Source of the DNA: Undaria pinnatifida
Lineage: Eukaryota; Sar; Phaeophyceae; Laminariales; Alariaceae
Assembly: GCA_012845835.1 (NCBI GenBank)
Contig: JABAKD010000011.1
Span: 6,200,381 to 6,264,380 of the forward strand
Length of the DNA stretch: 64,000 nt
Direction of reading: 5' to 3'
This document shows, piece after piece, positions 41,816 to 53,199 of this stretch. Position 1 is the stretch's first letter, and each line of letters starts with the position of its first letter. The notes beneath the pieces are model-generated. The model was not told where the DNA came from. It did no database searches and saw only the letters and a program-made list of their open reading frames with translations. The translations under genes were made by a program, and so were the position numbers.

Positions 41816-42351
41816 CAATCATCCCTGGGTATAGTAGACTTCGCTGTTTCGCCCCCTGCTAGCCCCCCCCCCCCCCACACCAGGTCCTGCGTACCCTTGT
41901 GTCCACCTACAGACTGCACAGTACCCCTCCCTATGGTATGCACCTGGGAGCATGATAACTGGCGGTGCAGCTCGTATCAGGTACTCGTAGTCACCTACTG
42001 TATCTATCAATGGTGGTGCCTGTGCCTGGTACGCACTACCCTCGTCCGTACTACCTGCTGTGCGCCCTCGTGTATACCTCTAGAGATATTTTTTCCTGTT
42101 GACCTTTTCGGGACTTGATTAAAGTATAATAGCGACCAAATAGCGACCAAAGACACGATATTTGCGATGGTATCCACCGTCTCCGTCAGCGTGCAGAAGC
42201 ATGAATGGGATATTGTCGCGCATGTTGTATTTATTGCTCGCTAATTATTGCAGTTCGAACACGAATAAGTATTTCGCCAATACTCAAGCAGCCCGCGTTT
42301 CTTCGAACGGCCGATGCTGCTGTAATCGTCACCTTCATTCGTCAATTTTTT
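41816..42351. other. No gene seen
   Basis: C-run at 41867. No exon-like frame. A doubled GCGACCAAATAGCGACCAAA at 42132. Confidence 0.4.
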
Positions 42352-43260
42352 TAGAGCTGTGCGTCTTCACGAGTTAAGTCACCAACTAGTTATTTTAGTC
42401 GGACTAGTGACTAATCGTTCCCCAAAAGTGCCGACTATCCGACTTATTTGGTTTCCATACAGAAGGAGGGATTTGATGTGGGACGCTTTTTTTCCTTTTT
42501 GGGCGCCCCACCCGGCCGGGGGAGGCTAATTGGCTCGCTTCGCTCGCCTGACTTAAGCCGGCAAGTCGGCTGGCCATCAGATGGGTTTTTGCCAGCCGAC
42601 TTTCCGACTAAAGCCAGTTAGTCGGCTAGCGGCACCTACCGATTAGTTATTAGTGGTGAAATCCTGCCGACTGACTCACAGCCTCTACAATTTTTCCGTC
42701 CCAAGTCCCATGATAGGGGTTAATAGTAGGATCATTGCGTTTTTTCGCTCTTTCGTCCGACTCGCCCGCCCGTGCGCCCGTCGTCCCTTTCAAATTGCTA
42801 CCAGGTACAACCATGTAGACTATTGATATTAATCGTAGTCTACTACACCACCAAAAAATGAGAAATAGCATTTTAAAAGCTCGTTTTTTTTTCTAGCTGT
42901 GAGTCAGCAGGATTCCACGACTAACAAACTAATCGGTAGGTGGCCTTAGCCTGGTAAGTGACTTTAGTCGGCAAGTTGGCGGGCGAAACCAGCTTACGGT
43001 CAGGCGACTTGTCGACTTAAGTTAGGAGCGAAGTCGAGCCAAATCAGCCGCCCCCCCCCCCCCCCCCCCCCCCCCCGGCCGAACGGGGTCCCGCCAATAG
43101 AAGGAAAAACCCACTCCGCAGTACAACATTTTTCCTATTACACGGAGGAAAATCCGTTACTAAGTCGGATAGTCGGCGCCTCCGGAAAACGACTACCAGG
43201 TAGCTATTAGTCCGACTAGGAACTAGTTGGTGACTGAAGTCTTACCAAGTCACAGCTCTA
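42352..43260. mobile_element. Fold-back (long inverted repeat) element, 909 bp
   Basis: The two arms (42352-42680 and about 42895-43260) are inverted copies at perhaps 75-80% identity. They include GAGCTGTG at the outer ends, CACCAACTAGTT(A/C)..AGTCGGACTA, CCGACTATCCGACTTA, a CGGCCGGGG stem, CGCTTCGCTC and CCTACCGATTAGTT. A 215-bp spacer separates the arms. Outer ends are TA|GAGCTGTG and CACAGCTC|TA, so a TA duplication is possible. The right arm carries an exceptionally long C run (43044-43077). No transposase frame inside. Confidence 0.75.
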
Positions 43261-43462
43261 TTAATACCAGGTATATACATATTTTTATTCAAGTTATTGG
43301 GTATTTAGTGTTTGCCGCCCGACAGCTTGTAGCGTGCAGCATGATGAGCTAGCTAGCTTCAGCGTCGATCGCTCCGTAAAAATTGCCGGCGAAAAAAAAA
43401 CGCACGGCACATGCGGCAGGGGCACGCCCTATTTTTTCTGGGACTCCGCCTCGCTTGAGGAA

Positions 43463-43740
43463 GACGCGTGCTACGATACCATGGAGGTAGCACGTCTTGG
43501 CCAAAATGTTTTTTTTGTATGAAACGACGGGGGCTTCTTATTGCCCAAAATCGTCGGGAAAAAACGCCAATTCTCGTTCTGAAAAATGATTGCTTTGTGT
43601 GTACTTGGGCCATGGGTTTTTTCATCGGATGGCGCCTTTCAGTTTTCTCAAAATCAGTTTTGGTCTCAGAGGGGTATAGAGCCTTCTAGGTGAGGAACTC
43701 CTGGAAGAAAAAGGTGCGCACCTCAACCGTCCCATGTGTC
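43463..43740 (+). mobile_element. Family B MITE
   Basis: Left GACGCGTGCTACGATACCAT; right GCGCACCTCAACCGTCCCAT. Interior GCCCAAAATCGTCGG and GGGCCATGGGTTTTTTCATC. Confidence 0.65.
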
Positions 43741-44013
43741 AGGAGTTCCATTATCTCTCCCAAGAACTGATGTTTTGGAGGGGGGCGGGGGGGGGGCGAA
43801 GTGCTTGCTCCCCGATGGAAAACCCCATGGCCTCCGTAGGTATACAGCAGTATCGAACAACGATTTTTGCCCCCAAAAAACATCAATGGACTTCCAGTGA
43901 TTTTGGGGTTCAAAGGAGGCAGCCCCCCCCCCCCCCCCCCCAGCGTGATATTCAGAAAAAAAAAATCAAGCAAAAATGGGGGATACCTGAATTCCTCTAT
44001 CGTCGCATGCATC
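43741..44013 (-). mobile_element. Family B relative, head-to-tail with the previous copy
   Basis: Interior AAAACCCCATGGCCTCC (reverse) and a right end CTCTATCGTCGCATGCATC; the left end is missing. C-run at 43921. Confidence 0.5.
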
Positions 44014-44141
44014 AAACCAAAAAGGTACCCGTAGAAAAAAGCAAACCTTCAAAGGGGAAGCCCATGAAAACCTCTTGTGAGAAACTTTGCTTGTGTTTTT
44101 TTTTTGTTGTCTTTTTTTTTTCGGTTTCCTTTGGAGGCGCG

Positions 44142-44460
44142 CACGCGTGCTACGATAGAGGGGTATTGAGGTATACCTTTTTTTGGCGTAAGCGTTTATT
44201 TCTGAATGGCGGGGCTCCTTAGTTAATGCCTGTACAGCTGGAAACCCGTTTTGGGGGGACACGTTACTTGGAATTAGTACTCGTACAGGGAGGGGTTTTG
44301 GGAACTCTGAAGAGTCGTCGGAGTTTTCGCTCTTTCGCTTGTTTTTTTTTTAGCATTTTTTTTCCGTTTTATACCCAAGGCATGGGATCGTTAATCGACT
44401 ACCTACCCTCAGTACCATTTTCGTTTTCCCCCCGAATGGAGGGGTTGTGGTTCTCCTCAA
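44142..44460 (+). mobile_element. Family B MITE, truncated, with nested family A
   Basis: ACGCGTGCTACGATAGAGG start; GGGGCTCCTTAG followed at 44223 by a family A copy to about 44312, then GTCGGAG; the right end is lost. Confidence 0.65.
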
Positions 44461-44758
44461 GACTCGTGCTACGGTACAGATATACCTTTTTTTGGCTATT
44501 TTGGTTTCTGACCTTTTTTTGGCCATTTCGTTTTCTGAATGACTGGGCTCCTTAACCCGAAGCCGTCGTAAAAAAAAGTTTTTTCTTCTGCATGATTTTC
44601 GTCGTGTACCTACTTTTGTGGGCCATGGAGTTTTTCGCCCCGGTAGGAGTCTTATTTTTTTTTCAAATCTGTTTTTGCCTCAAGAGAGGTCTTAAGCTCC
44701 CAAAATTGAGGAGAACTCAGAAAATGAGTGCTACAGAACCTCTATCGTAGCGTGCGTC
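44461..44758 (+). mobile_element. Family B MITE
   Basis: GACTCGTGCTACGGTACAG start, GGGCTCCTTAACCCGAAG interior (uninterrupted target motif), CCTCTATCGTAGCGTGCGTC end. Confidence 0.75.
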
Positions 44759-44828
44759 TTAAGTGCACATCTACCGCCGCTGTAACCTACCGTAGTCATT
44801 CCCTCTCGAAATGGTCGCCCCAAAGTCA

Positions 44829-45046
44829 CGTACATTTTCTTGTGCACAAATTGACTTGGGGAAAGCGCGAAAGCGTGAGTTAGCAACACTCTATAAAATA
44901 TCGACGAGCAGTGAGTGGGATTGCTGAACCCTTTGCGCGATAAATAAATTGAGGGCGAGAACCGGGGGGGGAGAAGGGACGACGCCTGTGACCACGGCTT
45001 GTCCAGAAGCTGGAAAGTAGAAGTGTGAGAAAAAAAACAAAAAAAC
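44829..45046 (+). mobile_element. Family C SINE, 5'-truncated
   Basis: Starts ACATTTTCTTGTGCACAAAT and ends GCTGGAAAGTAGAAGTGTGA plus an A-rich tail. Same truncation zone as the 37.5-kb copy. Confidence 0.75.
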
Positions 45047-45718
45047 ATCCTTTTAGTAAAGCTGGACTTGAGGCGCATGAAGGAGGGGGCGATGTGGAGG
45101 ACAGGTTGCGTAGATACCGTCAATCTCCGAGCGCACATGCCCACCACGAAGAGGCGTTAACGACCGCCCGGTCTATGAGACCTGCCGTCAATAATAGCTC
45201 TTCATAATGGTTGACGTTCGGCAATATCAAAATCCGAACGCAACCGGGAGCCCAGGGTCTTCTACGAAGATGACCCAAGCTCCCTCAGATCACACCATAA
45301 AATCTTCCCTCGCTTAACGCGAGAGAGGTTTGTGAAGGCACCTCCCTGCCACATGCACAAAAAAACAAGCGAGTCTCGGCCTCGGCCAGCACCCGCCCAA
45401 GACCAAGACGAGGCTGATATCACCGGAGGAGGCGACCTTCATAATTGGCAGTGTTTCACCTTTTTTTTTAGAGAGCAAAAGAAGAAGAAAAAATGTTTCA
45501 ACGACCATCAATCAACTAACATGTGCTTGTTGGGTGTTTCTTTAGTCCTGTTTTCTCTTTTGGTGCATAATGAAACAAATGAAGGGCTGACCTTTGGAAG
45601 CATTCGAGGAGCCGTATTTTGAGGACAAGGAGGAGGAGCCAGAGGAGGAGAAAGAGCCAGCGGAATTGTGTGGGGCATATGCTGTAATCGTCGTTTGTTT
45701 CCCACACTCTTTGTCTCT
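45047..45718. other. No gene assigned; short coding-like remnants
   Basis: 45058-45207 reads AGLEAHEGGGDVEDRLRRYR..., ending in a stop. 45594-45680 has EAFEEPYFEDKEEEPEEE. The latter resembles the start of the 45914 frame, suggesting a diverged tandem copy. No family recognised. Confidence 0.35.
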
Positions 45719-45785
45719 TGACCCCTTTACAGTCCCCCAAACCCTCCTCATACTAATTCCAAGTAATTCTCCCCCCCCCCCCCCA
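45719..45785 (-). mobile_element. Family A half-element
   Basis: CCCCTTTACAGTCCCCCAAA and ATACTAATTCCAAGTAATTC, then a 14-C run where the other half should be. Confidence 0.5.
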
Positions 45786-45913
45786 ATACAAAATCCAGCT
45801 GTGAAGACGTTACGTGTCGACGGGATTCTTATATTGAACGACCAGCAGTCGCCTAAAATCATGTGTTTCGTGTGATTGTTTTGCTTTTACTGTCATCTTT
45901 GGTGCGTTGAAAC

Positions 45914-46108
45914 ATGAAGGGCTGGATGGATGCCTTCGAGGGAGCTTTGTTCGAGGAGGAGGAGGAAGGGCTCGAGGAAAGGTACAGAGCAGCCGCTGAG
46001 TTCGCCGCGAGGCGAAAGGAAACCGGGTGGCGGCTGACCCACGATGAGCTCTACGATGTGAGGGTGGAGAGCGGGTTGTCGTTTGATGCTTCTTCGGAAG
46101 TGCATGCG
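45914..46108 (+). CDS. Uncharacterised acidic ORF fragment
   Basis: MKGWMDAFEGALFEEEEEGL, then ERYRAAAEFAARRKETGWRL and THDELYDVRVESG, running into a poly(G) tract and family K sequence. GC-rich, with exon-like composition. A degraded relative lies 300 bp upstream. Possibly a transposable-element ORF; function unknown. Confidence 0.3.
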
Positions 46109-46112
46109 GGGG

Positions 46113-46225
46113 GGGGGGGGGGGTACTCAGCTTGTGCATGGCCGTAGTCATATGACCATAGACCCTCGCATCCCTACTGTGCCGGGACGGGGCACGTCGG
46201 GCTTTCACCAACCAGGCAGGGGAGG
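46113..46225 (-). repeat. Family K 3' end
   Basis: Conserved non-coding 3' segment (TACTCAGCTTGTGCATGGCC, GACCCTCGCATCCCTACTGT, GGGACGGGGCACGTCGG) truncated just where the coding segment would begin. Confidence 0.6.
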
Positions 46226-46335
46226 GAGGGGGGGGGCTTGGCTCTAGTGGCTGGGGAGAGTAGGGCCACGAGAAAATAAATTTCAAGGGACCTGAAAGTT
46301 CAACTCGATGGACAGACTCATAGCCCAGGTATATC

Positions 46336-46510
46336 ATGAAAAATTAAAATACACTTCGTACAGCTGTGAGATGGAAGATTTCGTCGAAACTCATCTATGC
46401 TGCAAGCTGTGTGTGATATTCCGATCGCGCGTATCACTGGGTGTGTGTCCTCATGAAGGGTATAGGTCGGCGACTCCCCTTAGAAGTACAGTGTAGCTTG
46501 TACCAGGGTC
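46336..46510 (+). repeat. Family F repeat, long form
   Basis: AAAATTAAAATACACTTCGT, CGTCGAAACTCATC, TGTGATATTCCGATCGCGCG, GTCCTCATGAAGGGTATAGG and GCGACTCCCCTTAG. Confidence 0.65.
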
Positions 46511-46671
46511 AACAGGGTGATGTTAGTCAGTCTGTGCGCGGAAACTATAAAACCCGTTTCTTTAGAGGGACAAAACCTGACGGCTGTTTGTGGAATGCCC
46601 CAGTATATATATATACACAAAACAGTAAACCCTGCGAAACAAGAATGATATTCCGATGACTTTGGTTTAAG

Positions 46672-46747
46672 GCGCCCCCCGTCGTTCGGGAAATATGTTG
46701 AGCCAAAAAGTGGTATACCCTAATGCTTGTATCGTAGCTCACGCGTC
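46672..46747 (+). mobile_element. Family B right-end fragment
   Basis: CCCGTCGTTCGGGAAATAT, CAAAAAGTGGTATACC, TGTATCGTAGCTCACGCGTC. Confidence 0.5.
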
Positions 46748-46984
46748 TGAAGTGCTAAGGAACGCAGCCGTTCTAGAAGTGGGTCATCGCACGCTTTTGA
46801 TTGGAGTACAGCAGATTCTAAGAATTTTCTGAGCTCCTAAACACGAGGGAGGTCAATATCTCATCCATAAAAACATGACTTCGAAGGCGTTCGTTTCGCG
46901 CAGTCCGACTATTAATAGCGCTTTTATTTCTATGATGCGCTGTTGTTGTAGTAGTCCTAAAACAAAACACTAGCCACTATATAT

Positions 46985-47072
46985 ATTATAAAAATTAAAA
47001 TACACTCCAGCTGTGAGATCGAATATTTTGTCGAAACTCATCTTTGCAAGCTGTATGTGATACTCCAAATAT
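46985..47072 (+). repeat. Family F repeat, short form
   Basis: Almost identical to the 9303-9390 copy; ends at GTATGTGATACTCC. A reversed fragment lies at 47228-47272. Confidence 0.65.
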
Positions 47073-47384
47073 AGCAGAGGAAAATACCAAAAGTATATTA
47101 AATGCTTTACATGTACAAAAAACAGAAAATGAAGAAACAAAGTGACAGGGCCCCTCCCATTAAGTGAAAAAACTCACCCACATATGTAGTATATATACTA
47201 CCAAGTACCAACAACGCAGCCTGCAAAGACGGGTATCGACCCTGGCTAAATTCGTCGAACTCACAGCTGACTGTTAAGGAAATAGTGAGGACTAAAAAGC
47301 CTTATAACATGACGTCGTTAGAATAATTTTACAAAAACTGGTAGTCCCCCCTTTGAGGAGTACGACAACTTTTTTTCTTTCTTT

Positions 47385-47615
47385 TTTTTTTGCTCTTTAC
47401 ACTTTACATCCCCATGTATTACATCCACGCACCTACTCTCGCGCTCCCTCCCAGTAGTAGTAGTAGCTCAGATCCGGGGGCACATAGCGGACCCTCCTCC
47501 CCCTTCCCCACTACGTACGGTGCGTGTCTTCGGTGCAATCGCGAGAAGAATTCAGCGTTTTCTTCCCCACGTCGACCCGCGTGGAATTGTACCTACCCAC
47601 GCTGCTGGGCGCTCT
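47385..47615 (+). repeat. Family H repeat
   Basis: CCCACTACGTACGGTGCGTG, CAATCGCGAGAAGAATTCAG, TCGACCCGCGTGGAATTGTA. Confidence 0.6.
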
Positions 47616-47703
47616 CAGCAGTTAGTTGATCCATTTTTTGTGCATTTTTGCGGGGTGGCTCAATCTGCGCCCACGCTTTGGGGACCAAACTACTTGCAAA
47701 TAC

Positions 47704-47709
47704 AGTTGC

Positions 47710-47751
<42 letters not shown>

Positions 47752-48092
47752 CTCACATTACCTCGTCCCATCACCTGTTGTTCTCACATTAACTCGCATA
47801 ATCAAGTCCGTGGTCACAGGACAGGCTCCAGTCACTCTGGAGCTGAGGAATAATACCCCAGGGAAAAAACACAAACAAACCAAAGGTGGTACACGCATAT
47901 ATCACAGCTGACGCAATTCATGCATCCACCAGAAACATATGAAAGTGAAATCGGGAGTCAGCCTGCGATGTGCCAGGTCCATACTGGTGCATATGTCTCA
48001 CTACTCGCGCCTGAAAAAGAAAACCGACTATGTCGCTGGCCACCCAGGAAAGATCACCACGTATATATTACACGTAGTACCTATCACTACGC
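47704..48092 (+). repeat. GTT array plus family G repeat, copy 3
   Basis: About 16 GTT units (47705-47752), then CTCACATTACCTCGTCCCAT through the CACTGGTGCATATGTCTCAC..CACCACGTATATATTACACG part; the A-rich tail is lost at the border with family B (48093). Confidence 0.7.
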
Positions 48093-48773
48093 GACGCGTG
48101 CTGCGATAGAAGGCGCACCACTTTTTTTCTTAGGTTCCAGAATTTGGGGAGCTTCAATGCCTTTACAACTGAAAACCTTTTTTTGGGGACAAATTCACTT
48201 AAATTTAGTATCGGGAGGGCTTTTGGGGCTCTAAAGGGGTTAAGACAAAGGGGTTAAGACCGCTCCCAAAAACTGATTTCGGAGAAAAAAAAGGTAAAAG
48301 TGCTACTCGTACTCGTACACCGGATGAAAAATCCCATGGCCAAAAGTACATAACAAGAATCGTGCAAAAAAAGTGGTCTGGACTGATTCTACGATAATGA
48401 TAAGCCCCCCCCCCCGAAAAAAACCCAGCAATTTTCTTTTAACGAGCGTTTCATGGCTGCTCGACACGAGGAAAGGATGCTATGAAGACTAAAAAATCAT
48501 CCTATGACATTTTTTTTTTCTTGTTTGCAGAGGACTCCGGCGATTTCGTTGAAAAGAAAAGTTGGAGGGGGCTGTATCGTTGAACGACTCTCAGATTTTT
48601 GCAACGAATTTGGGTTATAACCCCTTTACAACTGGAAACCCGTTTTTGGGGACAAAACTACTTGGATTTAGTATAGGGAACGGTTCGGGGGCTCTAAAGG
48701 GGTCAAGGCGCCCCGTCATTCAGAGAACCATTTTCGCCAGAAAAAGGTATACCTCTATCGTGTAGAGTGCGTC
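48093..48773 (+). mobile_element. Family B composite with two nested family A copies
   Basis: Left GACGCGTGCTGCGATAGAAG; right ACCTCTATCGTGTAGAGTGC. A copies at about 48153-48243 and 48615-48705. The interior is longer than in other B copies, with a reversed B-type ATCCCATGGCC block, so probably two B elements fused. Confidence 0.55.
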
Positions 48774-48840
48774 ACAAATTACCGCACAATACGTCAGACG
48801 CTAGTATGCTGTATGCAGTATGGGCCGAGTGTTGAGGCTA

Positions 48841-48915
48841 CGAAAGTGAGTACTCTCCGAGGACCTGCTCAAAATTGGCAGACCTGCAGGGGACACTCTT
48901 GTGTATCCGCCCAAT
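48841..48915 (+). repeat. Dispersed 75-bp repeat
   Basis: GTGAGTACTCTCCGAGGACC..GACCTGCAGGGGACACTCT; matches 55077-55165. Confidence 0.6.
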
Positions 48916-49216
48916 AGTCTAGCCTTCTTGAACGAGGCTATGTATGGTGAGGGGGTCCCTTTATTAGCTATGGTGGGGGGGTCCCTTTATGAGGGACCTT
49001 TTGCTTTGCGGGGTCCCTTTGTTAGTGACCCCCCCCCCCCCCCACACTGCTTGTTCCTTCGCGGGTGCCTTTTTTTTTTTCTTTTTTTTTTCAATTTTTC
49101 GGTAATGAACCCGCGGTGAGGAAGAAGGGGAATGGTCAAAGCTATGTGTACGCTGCCGCGTTTAAAAGTAAATGGCGTGATCTTTTCTTTCTTCTCATTT
49201 TTTTTTGCCTTGTCCG

Positions 49217-49617
49217 GACGCCTGCTATACGTACGAGAGCAGGTGCTAGCTTGCATGCACCACTTTTTTTTTCTGTCATTCCTCGCTTTGGGGAGGTTAA
49301 ATGTTTTTCCTTCTCAACCCCTTTAGAGCCCCCGAGCCCCTCCCCATACTAAATCCAAGTAATTTTGTCCCCAAAAAGGGGTTCCAGCTGTGAAGGGGTC
49401 AAGACCTTTCTTAACCCCAAGCGGTGATGATGAGGGGAGACGAATGAAAACTGCTATTATACCGGATAAAAAATCACGTACATGGCCCAAGAGGTAGGGT
49501 AGTAAGTATACAACGAGAAGATGTAAAATAACAAAATGAAACCTGTTTCGGACGATTTCGGGTTGCAAAAGTGTTTTCGCCAAAAAAAGGTATACCTCTG
49601 TCGTGGCACGTGCCGGC
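49217..49617 (+). mobile_element. Family B relative with nested family A (reversed)
   Basis: GACGCCTGCTATACGTACGA start and GGTATACCTCTGTCGTGGCA end. The A copy 49314-49402 is flanked by TCAA on both sides, a diverged TTAA. Confidence 0.55.
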
Positions 49618-51530
49618 CGTGAAGTAGGAGTCGCTCGTACGATTGGCTCAAAACCGGTGATAAAAAATTTGGGGGGGTGATCTGGTTACAATACCTTGGT
49701 CTTGGTGTAATGGGGTGATGATGGTTGTTCCAGTGGTGAGACGAGCGGGGAAAATGTTGTGGAAGTCTTGGAAAGGCGAGACAAGGATGAGCCCATCTAA
49801 TGAAGTTCCCCGGGAACCAGCTCCCGGAATGATGTTATGATGGGGCTTTTGGGGTTGTCGACGTATTTTGGCAGGCGTGTTGGTTCCGGGGATGTGGTAT
49901 CCACACGAGGAGGATAAATGAAGGCGTTCCATGTGACGCGTGCTCTATTTATAAAGGTGGCTGTTTTTTTTTTGCCAATCATGTCTGACTGGCGTGCGTG
50001 GGTTCCTTTCTCGTATGAGGGACTAACTACTACACGGACTCATGCTGCTACCTGGCCATGGTGAAGGTGAAGGTGGGGCATATTTTTTTCTGAGGCTTGT
50101 TGCTTAGAACGTGAGAAGCTCTCCCCTCGAAACATGTTTTTTGAGCACAGCGCACTGGACAGCAGTGCAACCCGATGGTGAGCAATATCCATCCGTGGCC
50201 CGGGCATATAACACCATAAAAAGATCGTTTTTTGCAAAACGAGAATGGACTTCTTTTTTCCAACGATATTGGGTCAAGGAGCCTGCCTCGTCGCTCACAA
50301 AAATGCCTTTGGAAAAATGGTTTTTGAGCAAAAATGTTGAAAGTGCGAAGAGGTGATGAACTAGTAGTGTGTGGCCTATACAAAACAAGCACTTTTTTTG
50401 CCAAACAAACGAGAATTAATGACGTTTCTTCCGTTGCGAGCATTTTCGAAGAATGGTTTTGAGCAAAATGTTGAAAGTGCGATCAGGACTACTAGGTGAT
50501 GGAACTAGTATGTGGCCCTGGTATACATAACAAGCTTTTTTTTTGTTGCCAAACGAGAACGACGCTTCTTCCAACGATGTTCGTTTTAAGGAGCCTCGTC
50601 ACTCAGAAAATTTTTTCGAAATATGATGAAAATAGAACGATTTTCGAGCAAAACGAGTAGTGCAATCCGGTGAACAAATCCGAACGAAAAAGTAAAGGAA
50701 CGTAAGCTCGACACACTTACTTCCTCCGCATGTTTTCATGCATATCTCGTGTGTTATTTTAACTCCTCCATTATTGTAGTAACAGAATAGGTGTAACACG
50801 CTGCTTGCATGAGTAGTCTATCGACCTTGAATTCATTCTTGTTATTATTTTTGGCCTCCGACAATACAGCGTACGAGATGATGCCTTTCCGATGTAAATC
50901 GAGTATCCTTCCATACAGCAACAGTATCAGCAGTGGTACCTAATACGATGAAGTCGAATGATCGCCCCATAAAGCAGTGGTGTCTGCCGCCAACCCTTTG
51001 CCCATTACATTATATTCATCGAGCTCACAGCTGAAGTGTTTTAGACAAGAAGGAAAAAATCAAAATCTGTGGCCCAGGTATACAAAACAACAGTCATTTT
51101 TACGAAAAAGGTAAGAACGACTTTTTTTTTCCCCCGACGATATTGGGTTAAGACGTCTCGCCATGAACAAAAAAAAATGGAAAAAAAATGACCGAAAAAA
51201 GTGCAATTATATACGCACCGCTATTATCGTATCGTATACCTGGTACACCACGCATCGTACTCCAAGCCACCATCAGAACACTGAAAGCTGTGTTTTGCCC
51301 TACCCGTGCACACGAATAACATTTCGGTGTGTTAATATAGCTAAGTTGTTGAGGGATGATTTGTTGGAGAAGAAGGTTGGTTGTAATAGCTGCGTCCCCC
51401 GATGGACAACCCCATAATAGCCTAGGCATACACGACGAAACACGTTAAAAATAAAATGAAATAGGACAACAAACAAATACAACAACAAAACACGTCATTC
51501 AGAAACCGTGTCTGAAGCCAAAAACGCGAC
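49618..51530. other. No gene; degraded repeated blocks
   Basis: The block CCAAACGAGAA..CTTCTTTTTTCCAACGATAT..GAGCAAAA(A)TGTTGAAAGTGCGA occurs three to four times between 50210 and 50620 with decay. Otherwise unassigned. Confidence 0.4.
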
Positions 51531-51610
51531 GCGAGGTATTGTATACAAGGTATAAGACGATGATAGAGGTCGCCAAACAAGAAAAAATATCTGACGAGTG
51601 ACGAGGCTCC

Positions 51611-51702
51611 TTAACCCCTTTCGAGCCCCAACCCCCTTTCCCCCTCATACTAATTCCGAGCATTCAAAAAGAAAAACGGGTTTCCAGGTGTAAAGGCGTT
51701 AT
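51611..51702 (-). mobile_element. Family A MITE inserted in family B-like sequence
   Basis: TTAACCCCTTTCGAGCCCC start directly after GACGAGGCTCC; ends AACGGGTTTCCAGGTGTAAA. B-like sequence continues to about 51897 (CGTGCACCTTAAGCGTAGCA). Confidence 0.65.
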
Positions 51703-52022
51703 GTTTTGCAAAAATTATTTTGTTTTTTGTGCACCTGGGCTGTGTGAGGTTTTGTTCACCGGATTAGCGCTTTCAATTTTTTTGTTTCAAAATGGGATTG
51801 TTGGGGGGGGGAGGTGTGGCTCACCTTGAGCAAGTGAGGAAGGAATCTCCTGAGAAAAAAAAGAGCGGTGCGTGCACCTTAAGCGTAGCATGTGTCGTTG
51901 CACGCGTCAATCCGAGGAACAGTCCGAAAAACAATCCGAGGAACCACTCAATGTCGTTGCATTTTGCGTTTTTGTTTACTTACGCGGGTTACTGCTGTAA
52001 ATGGCCTTTCGTTCTGTATGTA

Positions 52023-52478
52023 TGTTAGGGTATTAGTCCTTTCGACCACTTGCAAGAGGTTAACCAATAAAACAGCTTACCCAAACTAAGCCTTATAACA
52101 CTCTCCCCCCCTGAAACGGCAAGATAGCAGGTCGGCCGGGTATACGGGCGGACCTGTCAATATCCAAGCGGTTTCATTTCCTGGGGATATCGGGGAGAGT
52201 ATTTTTCAAGTTCGACATCGGGAAAGTCTGAAGAAGTTTGTTACGGTGGATGGTGGGATTCGAACACACGACCCCGAAAAAACCATGGTCCTGTCGACGA
52301 CGCCATTTGCCAAGGCATTAACCCCTTTACAACTGGAAACCCGTTTTGGGGACAAAATTACTTTGATATAGTATGGGGAGGGGTTCGGGGCTCTAAAGGG
52401 GTTAATGGGGTATTAGTTATTTTGACAACTCGCAAAAGGTTGACCAATACGTAGCTCACCCAAACTAAGCCTTGTAAA
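52023..52478 (-). mobile_element. Family T miniature LTR element with family A inside one LTR
   Basis: LTRs lie at 52023-52100 and 52309-52478 (the latter split by A). They begin TGTTA or TGCCA and end TAACA-like, in minus orientation. The internal part holds the tRNA-like block in reverse (GTGGGATTCGAACACACGAC) and a C-rich (polypurine on minus) CTCTCCCCCC next to the 3' LTR. The A copy 52318-52405 has TTAA on both sides. Confidence 0.7.
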
Positions 52479-52509
52479 CATGTACCTATTGATTTGACCA
52501 TTGATTGTT

Positions 52510-52636
52510 TTTTTTTTTTTTTTTTTATTATCCTCCGGCGGATGGGGAAAAATAAAGCTTTAGCTCACCACACTTCCGCGTATTTTCATACGCGTCGTGT
52601 GTCGATTTAACTCAGTTGCTTTCGCAGCCCAACGCT
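52510..52636 (-). mobile_element. Family D SINE-like element, 5'-truncated
   Basis: T-run (17 T) then TATCCTCCGGCGGATGGGGA to GCAGCCCAACGCTAGA; almost identical to 17963-18090. Confidence 0.75.
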
Positions 52637-52717
52637 AGATTGGTGTTTCGTTCTGCATGTACCTTCGTGGTGATTTGACCGTTCATTGTGATTTATCCTT
52701 CCATGCGATGGGTGGGG

Positions 52718-52905
52718 TGTTGCAATGCTCGTTGCGGTTGGCACTGCACGGCCGAAATCACCTTCCTTTCTGTATTTCGCGATGTGTGTGTGTGTCATTT
52801 CTCGGGGTTTGTGACGACAGAGCTCGTCTGTCTGCGAGGCATCGGCACGGGCACTGTTTGTTGTGGTGGATGAAGACGGGCGCGGAAAATATGAGGTTAT
52901 TAATG
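52718..52905 (-). mobile_element. Family E SINE-like element
   Basis: CTCGTTGCGGTTGGCACTGC, TGTATTTCGCGATGTGTG, TTGTGACGACAGAGCTCGTC and ATCGGCACGGGCACTG. Confidence 0.6.
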
Positions 52906-53199
52906 TGAAGAACGCATACCGCCATGGACGGGGTGTTGCACGGTAATGTTGAACGTTTTGGCAAGCTTAGTGATTTGGGGGCCGGGATACAGGGCTCCTG
53001 GCGCGAGAAAGGAGCCTCACTCAGCATAAATACTTGACCGCTCTGTGCCGTACGATAGCTTCGATGGATGATGGATGATGGATGGTGGATGATGAATTTG
53101 ATTATCAGGGCAGCTCTGTCCCTAGGAAACTCGTCGTGCTCTTTGGTGGGTAATTGTTGCTGCTGCCGTCAAGTGTGTGCGCTGGTGGAAGAAGACATG

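Noticed and set aside
42352-43260. rRNA or other structured RNA in the long palindrome
   Set aside because: The arms match only each other; no rRNA or snRNA landmarks.
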